Shown piece by piece: positions 36,442 through 45,396 of a stretch of DNA of 64,000 bases (positions within the stretch are counted from its first letter, which is position 1; every line of letters starts with the position of its first letter). The notes beneath the pieces are model-generated. The model was given only the letters and a program-made list of their open reading frames with translations, did no database searches and was not told the DNA's origin. The translations under genes were made by a program, and so were the position numbers. The DNA comes from CBDCRK01 sp965220955 (GTDB lineage Bacteria; Desulfobacterota; Binatia; Bin18; CBDCRK01): contig CBDCRK010000037.1 of the NCBI GenBank assembly GCA_965220955.1, positions 62,001 through 126,000 on the forward strand. Direction: 5' to 3'.

Positions 36442-36855
36442 ATTGGGCTCCTATCAACAGAGGAAGGGAGACCGGTATACCCCGAGCAAAGTCATTTGGC
36501 AAATGTCAGGGGTCGAGCAGCCCCGCGGCCGGAGCTAGCAGGAAATTGGATCTCTCGTCAATAGCCTCACTGGACGCTCTTGCTATCGAGTGCGGTCGCG
36601 GGCCGAGAGAGTTCTGAGTAGCAACTATAGGCCAAAAGAGAGGCCAGTAGAACTCTACAGGTTCACTGATGGTAAGTAGGGGAAAGGGCTATTGTAAGCC
36701 AACCAAAGAAGAAAGACCGACAAGAAGGACCGCTGGACAAGCAAAAAAATTAGAGTTCTTCTGACTTGAACTCATAAGCCACCTCACTTTCTGTTCTTAG
36801 TATTGTATTTTCATCAAGAAGAGAAGGGGGTTGTGTAAGTTCGTATATAATTCCC
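36442..36855. other. Intergenic stretch without recognised genes
   Basis: About 410 bases upstream of the Kef remnant and downstream of hsp20. No coding frame with family features or good ribosome-binding site was found. The Kef promoter would lie in 36442-36600. Confidence 0.4.
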
Positions 36856-36887
36856 AAAAAAATAGGGGCGCAAAACCTTGCACCCCT
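36856..36887 (-). terminator. Rho-independent terminator of hsp20 (repeat-derived)
   Basis: Read on the - strand: AGGGGTGCAA, loop GGTT, TTGCGCCCCT (one internal mismatch), then ATTTTTTT. It begins 20 bases after the hsp20 stop codon. The arms (GTAGGGG...CCCCT) resemble the palindromic repeats at 22860 and 41272, so it may be a recruited copy of the same repeat class. Confidence 0.75.
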
Positions 36888-36907
36888 ACCCTTAGCCCAA
36901 CGGCTGC

Positions 36908-37372
36908 TTATTTAGCCTCAATAGGAATCTGTCTGGTTGTCTTAGCTTTGGGGGCAGGCAGAGAGATATCCAAGACTCCGTCGTGATAGCGAGCGCTGAC
37001 ACCATCGGCGTCCGTTCCCTCAGGCAGAGGTAGACTGCGCTCAAAACGCCCATAGCGCACCTCACGGTAGGCATAATGGCTCCCGTTCCCAGTGTGCTGA
37101 TGATCAACTTTGCGCTCGCCCTTAATAGTGAGCTGATCATTAGCCACCGAGACCTCCACATCCTTGGGATTCACTCCCGGCAGATCGGCCTTTATAATCA
37201 GCTTATCTCCCTCCAGATAGCTCTCTACCGAAGGATACCCATCGCCAGAGCGGAACCACACAGGAAGATCTCGCTCCCAATTTCCAAAGAAATGGCCAAA
37301 GAGATTATCCATTTCCCGGTGAAAGGGAGAAAATTCCTTAAAAGGTTTCCACAGCACTAATTCACTCCTCAT
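36908..37372 (-). CDS. Hsp20/alpha-crystallin small heat-shock protein
   Basis: A 154-residue small heat-shock protein. The N-terminal arm (MRSELVLWKPFKEFSPFHRE) is followed by the alpha-crystallin domain (about 48-140: DKLIIKADLPGVNPKDVEVS, LTIKGERK, REVRYGRFERSLPLPEG) and a short C-terminal tail with the anchoring IPI motif (RQIPIEAK). ATP-independent holdase in the cytoplasm. AGGAGGTGAGAAGTT precedes the ATG. Single-gene unit with its own promoter and terminator. Confidence 0.94.
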   Translation of the reverse strand: MRSELVLWKPFKEFSPFHREMDNLFGHFFGNWERDLPVWFRSGDGYPSVESYLEGDKLIIKADLPGVNPKDVEVSVANDQLTIKGERKVDHQHTGNGSHYAYREVRYGRFERSLPLPEGTDADGVSARYHDGVLDISLPAPKAKTTRQIPIEAK

Positions 37373-37416
37373 AACTTCTCACCTCCTATACGTTTTTTTC
37401 ACCTCTTGTCACTTTT

Positions 37417-37444
37417 AAATTAAGCATCATCCAAATGCTGTCAA
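37417..37444 (-). promoter_or_regulatory. Probable hsp20 promoter
   Basis: On the - strand, CTTGACA (37439-37445) and TAATTT (37417-37422) are 16 bp apart, about 45 bases before the start codon. The -35 fits sigma-70 perfectly and begins CTTGA as sigma-32 sites do; the -10 is weak and does not match CCCCAT. No CIRCE inverted repeat is present. Confidence 0.4.
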
Positions 37445-37691
37445 GGGAAATGCGGCCCCATTATTCGTCCCTTTTATGGGGCAGCTAAGGCGAAGGTCTC
37501 CCCTGGCTCCTCACTAGACCTCCCTACCTTGCTAGCAATAAATAAATAGAGGAAACTAGGGGGCACTTGCTGGAGCTAGCGGAAATTTTTAGTGAAACCA
37601 CATTCGCAATCCGCTTTATCCAAACAATGAAAGAGAACGGCTAGAGGTAGTATTGCTGTAGCTGAAAATGTGACAACCAAAGGGGAATAGT

Positions 37692-38264
37692 ATGAGGTTC
37701 CTTCCAACTGACCTTCCAGGTGTTATTATTGTTGAGCCAGATGTTCATCAAGACTCACGAGGATTTTTTTTAGAGACTTACCAGGCGCGAAAGTATCAGG
37801 AGGGTGGTATTCCTACTGTATTTGTGCAGGACAACCACTCGCGGTCAGTCCAAGGAACCATCCGGGGACTGCACGCACAGCTGCAGTACCCTCAGGGCAA
37901 GCTGGTGCGAGTAATTGAGGGTGAGATTTATGATGTGGCGGTAGATCTTCGGCGTGGATCCCCAACCTTTAGTCGCTGGATCGGAGTTGCTTTATCCGCG
38001 GAGAACTTTCGACAGTGCTATATTCCTCCGGGCTTTGCCCACGGCTTCTGCGTCACCAGCGAGTTAGCCCAGATCGAATATAAATGCACGGATTTTTACC
38101 ATCCCACTAGTGAAATTAGCCTCCGCTGGGATGACCCTGATTTGGGCATTACTTGGCCGGCGGTGACCCCAACTCTGTCCCCCAAGGACCTTGCAGCCCC
38201 ATGCCTTCGTGACCTCATGGACAAACTCCCTGTCTTTCCGGAAGTGACCGGAAAAACCTTTTGA
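37692..38264 (+). CDS. rfbC: dTDP-4-dehydrorhamnose 3,5-epimerase
   Basis: A 190-residue cupin epimerase. Conserved features: QDSRGFFLETYQ, FVQDNHSRSVQGTIRGLHAQ with the catalytic His (about 63), DVAVDLRRGSPTF, YIPPGFAHGFCV and the catalytic Tyr in KCTDFYHP (about 133), ending with WDDPDLGI. Third step of dTDP-L-rhamnose synthesis for cell-surface polysaccharide. rfbA, B and D are not nearby. Confidence 0.93.
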   Translation: MRFLPTDLPGVIIVEPDVHQDSRGFFLETYQARKYQEGGIPTVFVQDNHSRSVQGTIRGLHAQLQYPQGKLVRVIEGEIYDVAVDLRRGSPTFSRWIGVALSAENFRQCYIPPGFAHGFCVTSELAQIEYKCTDFYHPTSEISLRWDDPDLGITWPAVTPTLSPKDLAAPCLRDLMDKLPVFPEVTGKTF

Positions 38265-38308
38265 CCAGCCTTTGGGGAATGAGACAGGACTTGGAAGAGG
38301 GGGACGAA

Positions 38309-38920
38309 CTACTTTTCGGCTTCTGCCAAAACCGCATCGAATAATTGCCGGTAACGCTCACGCGACAGCGCGCCTTCAACAACACGCCGCTTGCCCACAA
38401 ACATTGTGGGAATCGCGGTCACCCGGTCTTGCTCTACCCCCATGCTGAACTCACGCCAGACCAGTTCCTTAAGCTCTGGATCAGTCATCTCTTCGTCAAA
38501 GCGTTCGAGGTCCGCGCCAACACTTGTTGCAATCTGCCGTAGCACCGCCGGATCTTCCAGGTTTTGGCTGAGGCTAAAGAACGCCCGCATGGCTTCTAGG
38601 TGGAAGGCGTTGAATAAGGCCGATCCCTGCCGAGCTATGGCCTTGCCAGCAATATGGGCGGGTAAACTAGTACTGGGGTAAGAAGTGCCCTGCCAGGGAG
38701 CAAAGGTTAGAGCAGGCTCAGCTTCCTGGGCCTTGTGCCAGTGTGCAGCCACATATCCGTTCCAGCCTTTGTGTGCATCCTCACGAAACAGGAGAAAGCT
38801 GCGCCACTGGATTGTGAGCCGCTCTTTATACTCTTCTTGCAGGCAGTGTAGCCGCACCGCGGCCACATAACACCAGGGTCAAAGGTAATCGGAAAAAACT
38901 CGAACTATCACCGGTCGCAT
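38309..38920 (-). CDS. DsbA/FrnE-like oxidoreductase, probable selenoprotein (UPWC)
   Basis: From the ATG at 38920 (AGGAG 7 bases upstream) the frame reads MRPVIVRVFSDYL, an in-frame TGA (38881-38879), then PWCYVAAVRLHCLQEEYKER and onward without a stop to 38309. That is 203 residues if TGA is decoded. FrnE/2-hydroxychromene-2-carboxylate isomerase-type DsbA proteins have FSDYxCPWCY exactly here, so TGA replaces the resolving-pair Cys and gives U14-P-W-C17. The insertion helices (60-150) and the cis-Pro loop AIPTMFVGKRRVVEGA are intact. A SECIS-like hairpin follows the TGA. Starting at the GTG 38866 would delete the active site. Sec machinery is not in the window. Confidence 0.75.
38847..38867 (-). 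promoter_or_regulatory. Candidate bacterial SECIS element
   Basis: Inside the coding sequence, TGTGGCCGC and GCGGCTACA pair over 9 bp (one G-U) around the triloop GGU. Twenty nucleotides separate the TGA from the loop, within the usual bacterial range, and the loop starts with G and carries GU as in the E. coli fdhF element bound by SelB. Confidence 0.65.
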
Positions 38921-38996
38921 ATCCTTACTCCTGTATAAGCGCTATCATAGCACAGGTCCTGAGAGGAAAATCTCCCTAACTAAAAGGTTTTCTCCT

Positions 38997-39095
38997 ATGC
39001 CCCGAACGACCCTATTCTTGCTGGGGATAGGCATCCTGACAATCTCCACTGCTGCGCCGCTTATCAAGCTGGTCCCCCATGTACCTGCCTTGTAA
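38997..39095 (+). pseudogene. N-terminal scrap of an EamA/DMT transporter
   Basis: MPRTTLFLLGIGILTISTAA, then PLIKLVPHVPAL and TAA. The first membrane helix of EamA (drug/metabolite transporter) proteins has this form (G-x-x-x-x-S-T-A-A-x-x-I-[RK]-L-x-x-x-x-P-x-L). Nothing of the following nine helices is present before the MoeA gene. Confidence 0.4.
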
Positions 39096-39234
39096 GGTAT
39101 AGGTACCCTCTTCATCCTGACCGGCACTGGTCTCGGCCAAAAACAGAGGGAATAGGGACCATAGTAGGGAGTTGTGAAGTGACTGAACATTGTCTACAGT
39201 AGATCCTTAACAGTCAGCTGGAGGCTGGTTTCCC

Positions 39235-41256
39235 ATGAGCGAGCATCACGAAGCAGAAAGACAAGAAAGTCATCCAGAGTCCGGGCGTACTGAGCCCTAT
39301 CGCCCTGGACGCCATCGTTACCTCAGGAAAAAGCCGCTGCAGGAGTCGCTGCAGATCTTCCTAGGGGCTGTGACTATGCCGTCCCGGCGTGCCGAAACCA
39401 TAGCCGTTGAGGAGGCTCTCCACCGCGCTATTGCTCAACCCATTTTTGCCAAAATCTCCTCTCCTCATTACCATGGCGCTGCTATGGACGGTATTGCTGT
39501 GCGGGCTGAAGACACCTTTGGCGCTAGTGAAGTTGTTCCCCTTACCTTGAGCCTTAACTCCAAGAAGCCATCAGCCAGAGGGCAGAAGCCAACCGACGGA
39601 TATCGGCCTTTTCAATACGTAGACACCGGTAGCCCTCTCCCATCTTGGGCCAACGCGGTGGTGATGATCGAACGGGTATTTAAACACAATGATCACGAGG
39701 TCGAGGTCCGCGACGCGGCTGCGCCCTGGCAGCACGTGCGTCTGGTTGGCGAGGATATTGTAGCCACGGAACCCCTACTCTCCCGCGGACACAAGGTTCG
39801 ACCCTATGATATGGGAGCCCTTCTCGCCGCTGGGTATACGCGTATCCCAGTCAAACCCAAGCCCAGTGTAGCCATTATCCCTACAGGCAGCGAGCTCATT
39901 GAGCCTGGAGACAAGCCACAGCCCGGTCGCATCATTGAGTTTAACTCACGGGTGATGGCCGGGTTTATTGAGGAATGGGGAGGTCATCCCCATCGCCTAC
40001 CACGAGTGAAGGATGATCTTACGGTGGTAACGGAGACCCTGGCTGCAGCGGTCTCACAGCATGATATTACCACCATCATTGCTGGTTCCTCGGCCGGGGA
40101 GCATGACTTCACCGTAAGAGCTATAGGAAAACTGGGCGAGGTTCTTGTCCATGGTATCGACATTATGCCCGGCAAGCCGGCCATTCTGGCCATCATCCAG
40201 GGGAAGCCGGTGGTTGGCATTCCCGGCTATCCAGTCTCCGCGGTTGTGGTCTGCCAACAGATTTTGCGCCCACTGATTGCCAAATTTCTTGGTTGTCCAG
40301 CAGAAGAGCCCCCCAAGGTCAAAGCTATGACGGCAAAAAAAATTCCTTCACGGCTGGGCCTGGAAGAGTTTATACGGGTAAGCCTGGGAAAGGTTGGGAA
40401 CCGGGTCATTATGAACCCCCTGGGACGCGGGGCCGGCGTTATTACTACCATGGTTAAAGCCGACGGCGTGTTGCGCATTCCTTCTTTAGACGAAGGGATC
40501 AATGCCGGACAGGAAATAGAGGTCGAACTTTTGCGTCCGAGAGAGGATATTGACAACACCATCCTCTTTACCGGTAGCAATGACCTCACCATTGGCGTGC
40601 TGGACGATCAGCTCAAGACCCGTTATGCAGATCTCAGAATCTCGGCAAGCAATGTGGGTAGTCTTGGCGGGCTGGTATCGCTTAAGCGTGGAGAGGCCCA
40701 CCTCATTGGTACCCACCTCCTTGATCCGGCTAGCGGAAAATACAACCTACCTGATATCAAAAAGTATCTCTCGCTCTCCAAGGTCATGGTCATGAACCTT
40801 GTCATCCGCGACCAAGGGCTGATTGTGGCCAAAGGGAATCCCAAGAAGCTCAAAGGCATCAAGGACCTGGTACGCAAAGACGTCACGTTCATGAACCGCC
40901 AGCCTGGTGCTGGCACTCGTGTCCTTCTGGACTACAAACTTAAAAAGTTTAAGATTCCTCCCGAACGGATCCACGGCTATGAAAAAGAAGAGTTCACCCA
41001 TATGGCAGTAGCCGTGGCTGTGGCTAGCGGGCTGGTTGATACCGGCCTGGGGATCAAATCGGCAGCCATGGCCCTGGGGCTTGATTTTATCCCCGTTGAG
41101 CGGGAGGACTATGATCTGGTTTTTCTCAAAGAGTTTTTTGAGAACGATAGGGGTCAGAAGCTTGTCGAGGTTATCCGTTCCGATGCCTTTAAGCAGGCAG
41201 TAGAAAAACTCGAGGGCTATAACACTACCAAGACAGGCACCCTCAAAAAAGCTTAG
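39235..41256 (+). CDS. MoeA-type molybdopterin enzyme fused to a periplasmic-binding-like domain
   Basis: A 673-residue fusion. Residues about 30-430 are MoeA: HYHGAAMDGIAVRAEDTFGA, GDKPQPGRIIEFNS, the MPT/adenylate-binding IIAGSSAGEHDF with GIDIMPGKPAILAI and GIPGYPVSAVV, and a MoeA_C domain. Residues about 440-650 are a substrate-binding-like domain (ILFTGSNDLTIGVLDDQLKT, FMNRQPGAGTRVLLD, VASGLVDTGLGIKSAA) as in ModA/LysR ligand domains. It inserts Mo or W into molybdopterin, with the tail likely binding oxyanion. Fusion known in archaea and some bacteria. An acidic N-terminal extension of 30 residues is extra. Confidence 0.88.
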   Translation: MSEHHEAERQESHPESGRTEPYRPGRHRYLRKKPLQESLQIFLGAVTMPSRRAETIAVEEALHRAIAQPIFAKISSPHYHGAAMDGIAVRAEDTFGASEVVPLTLSLNSKKPSARGQKPTDGYRPFQYVDTGSPLPSWANAVVMIERVFKHNDHEVEVRDAAAPWQHVRLVGEDIVATEPLLSRGHKVRPYDMGALLAAGYTRIPVKPKPSVAIIPTGSELIEPGDKPQPGRIIEFNSRVMAGFIEEWGGHPHRLPRVKDDLTVVTETLAAAVSQHDITTIIAGSSAGEHDFTVRAIGKLGEVLVHGIDIMPGKPAILAIIQGKPVVGIPGYPVSAVVVCQQILRPLIAKFLGCPAEEPPKVKAMTAKKIPSRLGLEEFIRVSLGKVGNRVIMNPLGRGAGVITTMVKADGVLRIPSLDEGINAGQEIEVELLRPREDIDNTILFTGSNDLTIGVLDDQLKTRYADLRISASNVGSLGGLVSLKRGEAHLIGTHLLDPASGKYNLPDIKKYLSLSKVMVMNLVIRDQGLIVAKGNPKKLKGIKDLVRKDVTFMNRQPGAGTRVLLDYKLKKFKIPPERIHGYEKEEFTHMAVAVAVASGLVDTGLGIKSAAMALGLDFIPVEREDYDLVFLKEFFENDRGQKLVEVIRSDAFKQAVEKLEGYNTTKTGTLKKA

Positions 41257-41271
41257 CCAGAAAAAAGATTG

Positions 41272-41299
41272 GTAGAGGCGTATGGCAATATGCCCCTAC
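41272..41299. repeat. Dispersed palindromic repeat, copy 2
   Basis: GTAGAGGCGTAT (41272-41283) and ATATGCCCCTAC (41288-41299) pair at 10 of 12 positions around GGCA. It shares sequence and shape with copy 1 (22860-22884) and its GTAG...CTAC ends with the hsp20 terminator. It fills the gap between the MoeA gene and the dehydrogenase gene. Confidence 0.6.
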
Positions 41300-41321
41300 T
41301 TTATCGCCAGTGAAAAATAAC

Positions 41322-42425
41322 ATGGGTATCTTTGAAAGGATGGCAGCCCATGACCACGAAGAGGTGGTCTTTTTCCGCGACAAGACAACGGGCCTGCGGG
41401 TGATTGTTGCTATCCACAGCACGGCGCTGGGCCCAGCCATGGGCGGCACACGCATGCTCCCCTATGCCTCTGAGGACGAGGCACTTACCGACGTGCTGTT
41501 GCTGGCTCGGGCCATGACCTACAAGTCAGCAGTAGCAGGCTTAGATGTGGGTGGTGGCAAGGCCGTTATTATTGGCGATCCTGCTCAGGACAAATCAGAA
41601 GCATTACTGCGAGCCTATGCCCGCTTCATTCACTCCTTGGGCGGCCGATACTTTGCCACCACCGATGTAGGCACCAACACTGCCGACATAGACATTCTAC
41701 GTCGTGAGACGCCCTATATAACCGGCTGCTCCCCTGCCTTTGGAGGTAGCGGGGATACCTCCATCCTTACTGGGCTCACCGTTTATCTGGGCATGCGAGC
41801 GGCCGTTAAAGAGGTGTTGGGTCAAGACTCTCTAGCCAACCTGCGCGTGGCAGTGCAGGGTATTGGCAAGGTCGGCTGGCACCTGATGGAGCATCTGGCC
41901 AAGGAAGGCTGTCACCTTACCATTACTGACGTGAACGCCGAGGTGGTGGAGCAAGCTGTTAAGAAGTTTGCGGCCAAAGCCGTGCCACCTGACGCCATCT
42001 ATGATGTGGAGTGTGATGTTTTTTCTCCCAACGCCCTAGGTGCTGTCTTGGATGCCATAACGATTCCCCGCCTACGCTGCCGCATCATCTGCGGCGGAGC
42101 CAACAATCCCCTGGCCGAGAAACAACACGTCGACGAACTCATGAAGCGAGGGATTCTGTTTGCTCCTGACTTTGTGGTCAACAGTGGCGGCATTATTAAT
42201 GCGGCTGAGGAGCTGTGGGGTTATAACGCAGCACGGGCGGAGGCGCGGGCCCGAACCACTTATGAAACAACACTACGGGTATTCGATTTGGCTCGTAAGC
42301 TAGGTATCAACCCCTATATGGCAGCCGAGCAACTAGCCGAAGAGCGCATCCAGAAGGTGAGCGCCATTCGCCATTTCTATTTGCCTTCACTCCCACCTCA
42401 GAGCCGACCCCTCGGCCTATCTTAA
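41322..42425 (+). CDS. Leucine dehydrogenase-like Glu/Leu/Phe/Val dehydrogenase
   Basis: A 367-residue amino-acid dehydrogenase. Start taken at 41322 because MGIFERMAAHDHEEVVFFRD aligns with the beginning of leucine dehydrogenases; a GTG four codons earlier is possible. Substrate motifs: GPAMGGTRMLPY, MTYKSAVAGLDVGGGKAVII with the catalytic Lys (about 77), then the dinucleotide fold VAVQGIGKVGWHLM (about 175). CGGANNPL and APDFVVNSGGIINAAEE follow. It deaminates branched-chain amino acids with NAD. No obvious ribosome-binding site. Confidence 0.9.
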   Translation: MGIFERMAAHDHEEVVFFRDKTTGLRVIVAIHSTALGPAMGGTRMLPYASEDEALTDVLLLARAMTYKSAVAGLDVGGGKAVIIGDPAQDKSEALLRAYARFIHSLGGRYFATTDVGTNTADIDILRRETPYITGCSPAFGGSGDTSILTGLTVYLGMRAAVKEVLGQDSLANLRVAVQGIGKVGWHLMEHLAKEGCHLTITDVNAEVVEQAVKKFAAKAVPPDAIYDVECDVFSPNALGAVLDAITIPRLRCRIICGGANNPLAEKQHVDELMKRGILFAPDFVVNSGGIINAAEELWGYNAARAEARARTTYETTLRVFDLARKLGINPYMAAEQLAEERIQKVSAIRHFYLPSLPPQSRPLGLS

Positions 42426-42606
42426 CTGCCGTAAAGTCCTTTCTAGCTCTCTCCGGTTGATAACCCGCATCACTGTCACCAAGGTCCCATCAAGGCGGTA
42501 GAGTACCCGATAGTCACCCGAGCGGAGGCGATAAATTGGGAAGGAGAAACCTCTAAGCCGTTTGATTTGAGGAGGCCTGCCTGCAGTGCTTCCCCTTCTC
42601 CGAACA
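42418..42606 (-). pseudogene. RelE/ParE toxin C-terminal fragment
   Basis: On the - strand the frame reads GRPPQIKRLRGFSFPIYRLR, then SGDYRVLYRLDGTLVTVMRV, INRRELERTLRQLR and TAG. This is the RelE-type toxin core (R-L-R-x-G-D-Y-R-V-L-Y) with its C-terminal R-x-[DE]. A TAG lies in frame just before 42606 and no start is present, so the first 25-30 residues and any antitoxin are gone. It overlaps the dehydrogenase stop by 8 bp. Confidence 0.65.
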
Positions 42607-42641
42607 TCTTGCTATGGCTCCTTCGCCTGGATCAACAAAAG

Positions 42642-44177
42642 CTATGTCCCTGATGTCATGCGGTTACGCACCATACGATTAACAGCTTCGGCAGTTTCAC
42701 TAGCCCTATTTTCAAGCGCAGCAATTTCTTCCAACCACAGATGCTTTGCCTGGTGATCTTTCACCGCGGCAGCGTTGACACGCACATTGAGGGCGGCAGC
42801 CTGGGCGGCAGCCAACGCCAGATTGGCAGCAGAACCGGCGTCGGAGAGGGCGTTAAGGTTGCTCTTTTCAGCCACAATGACAGCCAGGCCCAACACCTTC
42901 GTAGCATCACGTGCGACACACAGCGGCACAGCCGCTGCACCGTACAGAGCTCGCTCGATAGCAGTGTCTCGCACTGCCGTTGCAGCACTAGAGTCCTGCG
43001 GCAGTTTATAGGCACGCATCATGGCATCAAAGGCGGTGATATCAGCGCCTACGCTGCCCGTAAGGTCAGCACGCAGCTTGTTGGCAGCACTACACACTTT
43101 CTCCATCTCGGGAGCAACGTCAGCATATGGCTTTTTGCCAATGGTAAGATGAGCCACCATGGCCACCAGTGCAGCAGCCATGGCCCCGGTATATGCCGCT
43201 GCTGCACCGCCACCCGGTGTTGCCGTTCCTGCAGCAAGTGAGTCAAGAAAGGCATTGGCGGTCTCCTCTACGCCCTGCGGTTGTTCGGGCATGGACAGTT
43301 TGTTTTCAAAAACCTGCTCGTCTTGCAGTCCATCCAATTGTAAATACCACTGGGCCGCGTCGATAAGGGCAGTATGGGGAATCAGACCAATAAGTTCAGA
43401 GCGCAGGATGTTGGTTCCATAGCGTGCGGCCTCGTGGCGCACCATTTCCACAACCCGGTGCACAGGCGTCTGGCGAAAGTCGGTCAGGTTCATGCTCACC
43501 TGGGCCTGCCCGCCAACGAGCAGGCCCAGGGCTTTGACATATTGCAGACCTCCGGAGGAATGGCGGACGGCGCGAGCAACCTTTTTAGCAATGCCCACGT
43601 CAGACGTGTTGAGGTATACATTATAGGCAATGAGGAACGGGCGCGCACCCATGACAGTGGCACCAGCTTTACCCAGACGCATCGGACCGAAGTCTGGCTT
43701 ACGGTTAGGATTAGTCCCGATTTCATCCTTCAATCCCTCGTACTGGCCGCGGCGGATGTTCTCCAAATTCTGCCGATCAGGACGCGTAGCTGCCGCCTCA
43801 TACAAGTACACTGGGATACCCAGCTCACTCCCCACCCGTTCACCCAGCCGGCGAGCCATGGCAACACAATTGTCCATAGTGGCATGGCGGATGGGGACAA
43901 AGGGCACAACATCGGTGGCGCCGATACGCGGGTGCACGCCCGCGTGTTGATCGAGATCGATTAACTCGGCAGCCTTGACGATCCCAACGAATGCTCCGGC
44001 TTCCACAGCAGCTGAGTCGCCCACAAAAGTGATTACGGTACGGTTATGATCGAGATCGGAGCTGACATTGAGTATCCGCACGCCTGATACCGTCCTAATC
44101 GCTTCCACAATGGCCTGTACTACTTCAGGGCGGCGTGCTTCAGAAAAGTTGGGAATACATTCGACAAGTTCGGACAC
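42642..44177 (-). CDS. ftcD: Glutamate formimidoyltransferase / formimidotetrahydrofolate cyclodeaminase
   Basis: A 511-residue fused enzyme. Residues 1-300 are the formiminotransferase: ECIPNFSEARRPE, GVHPRIGATDVVPFVPI, VPVYLYE-type block and GLLVGGQAQVSMNLTDF. Residues about 315-505 are the all-helical cyclodeaminase: LDSLAAGTATPGGGAAAAYT, ITAFDAMMRAYKLP and SDAGSAANLALAAAQAA. Transfers formimino groups from histidine degradation to tetrahydrofolate and releases ammonia. Fused as in animals; many bacteria have separate genes. hut genes are not adjacent. Confidence 0.93.
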   Translation of the reverse strand: MSELVECIPNFSEARRPEVVQAIVEAIRTVSGVRILNVSSDLDHNRTVITFVGDSAAVEAGAFVGIVKAAELIDLDQHAGVHPRIGATDVVPFVPIRHATMDNCVAMARRLGERVGSELGIPVYLYEAAATRPDRQNLENIRRGQYEGLKDEIGTNPNRKPDFGPMRLGKAGATVMGARPFLIAYNVYLNTSDVGIAKKVARAVRHSSGGLQYVKALGLLVGGQAQVSMNLTDFRQTPVHRVVEMVRHEAARYGTNILRSELIGLIPHTALIDAAQWYLQLDGLQDEQVFENKLSMPEQPQGVEETANAFLDSLAAGTATPGGGAAAAYTGAMAAALVAMVAHLTIGKKPYADVAPEMEKVCSAANKLRADLTGSVGADITAFDAMMRAYKLPQDSSAATAVRDTAIERALYGAAAVPLCVARDATKVLGLAVIVAEKSNLNALSDAGSAANLALAAAQAAALNVRVNAAAVKDHQAKHLWLEEIAALENRASETAEAVNRMVRNRMTSGT

Positions 44178-44399
44178 AATGACTTCTCAGAACAAAGATG
44201 CCAGCACTATTTAGCCTATTACTCGCACAGAAATATGTTGGTTGTAGGGGCTTAGGAGCAGAGTATATGAAGCGTCAGATTGCTGAGGAGAGCCGGGCCT
44301 TTTTTCGCAAAGGACTTTCATGTCGCGGCAGGGCCCCGGACTCCTATATTGGCTATACGGTCTCGTTAGTCAGGAAGGAAGGCGCATGAGGGTACTGGG

Positions 44400-45119
44400 T
44401 TACGCCGCAAAAATTTCCTCGAAGAACGACGCCATCGTCTTCCACGAACGCTCGTCCGCGAGCTTGTTGTAAGCAAGCCCTTCCATGCCCACACTGTCGG
44501 CTGCCGGATTGGTGAAGCTGTGCACCGTACCGCCATAACTAATAATCTGCCAGTCCACCCCAGCCTTGCTCATTTCCTCGGCTAAGGCATTGACCTGAGC
44601 CAGCGGCACAAACGGGTCGTCGGCCCCGGTACAAACCAGGACCTTTGCCTTGACCTGACCGACCTCCGCCGGACGTTGCGTCTCCAGACCGCCATGAAAG
44701 GATACTATGCCCTTCAGCGCTGCTCCGTCCCGCGCCAGCTCTAAGGCGAAGGTGCCACCCATGCAATAGCCCATCGCCGCTAACCGGCTCGAATCAACCT
44801 GCGGTAGTGAGGCTAGCTTCTCTAGCGCCACGCGCGCACGTTGGCGGAATTTTATGGGGTCCTCGCGTAGAGGACCGGCATATTTCATTGCCTCTTGAAG
44901 ATCTTTGGCCTCGATGCCGTTGCCATAGGGATCACCCGCCAACGCCACGTACCCAAGACCGGCCAGCCGCTCGGCACGTTGCTTGGCATGGATGCCCAGC
45001 CCAAAGGCCTCCGGCATTACCAGCACTCCCGGGCGCTTATGGGATTGCTGGTCGTCCAAAGCAACAAACCCTCTCAGGGTCACGTCGCCGTCCTGGTACT
45101 CGATGCTCTCAGTCTTCAT
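44400..45119 (-). CDS. Dienelactone hydrolase family protein
   Basis: A 239-residue alpha/beta hydrolase. The start at 45119 has AGGAG 8 bases upstream; an upstream in-frame extension lacks signals. The nucleophile elbow is GYCMGG (Cys about 118), as in dienelactone hydrolases; the acid is in CTGADDPFVP and the His in YGGTVHSFTNP. Family members open lactone or ester rings in aromatic degradation, but substrates vary widely. Stands alone. Confidence 0.88.
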   Translation of the reverse strand: MKTESIEYQDGDVTLRGFVALDDQQSHKRPGVLVMPEAFGLGIHAKQRAERLAGLGYVALAGDPYGNGIEAKDLQEAMKYAGPLREDPIKFRQRARVALEKLASLPQVDSSRLAAMGYCMGGTFALELARDGAALKGIVSFHGGLETQRPAEVGQVKAKVLVCTGADDPFVPLAQVNALAEEMSKAGVDWQIISYGGTVHSFTNPAADSVGMEGLAYNKLADERSWKTMASFFEEIFAA

Positions 45120-45396
45120 GCCATTGCTCCTATAGTTGCGTCTCAAGCGGATGAGACCTGTCCTTACAATAGTTTCGTCCTCGGCCGCTCGCCCCAAAAG
45201 GCCGCACAAGGACACACTTCTTTTGTGGCATCCCAGACTGCTGAAGTCAAGCGTTCCCTTTCGCCTTGCAACACTGCTGTTCTTGATTTACTTTAGGGTT
45301 ATTTAGGGAGCGGCTGCAATTCTGGCGGTCAAGTGTGTGGCTTGCCCCATGCTCTGTACAATCAGCGGTCGCTTGAGCAATAACCAGGAGGCACCT

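Noticed and set aside
38309..38866. Shorter DsbA-like gene starting at GTG 38866
   Set aside because: It would remove the thioredoxin-fold first strand and active site and has no ribosome-binding site; the ATG at 38920 with Sec read-through fits better.
43374..43964. Long + strand open frame across the ftcD gene
   Set aside because: It is antisense to a well-supported enzyme with all motifs in place and has no family features.
44198..44389. Small + strand frame between ftcD and the dienelactone hydrolase
   Set aside because: No ribosome-binding site, no family features and a composition not clearly protein-like.
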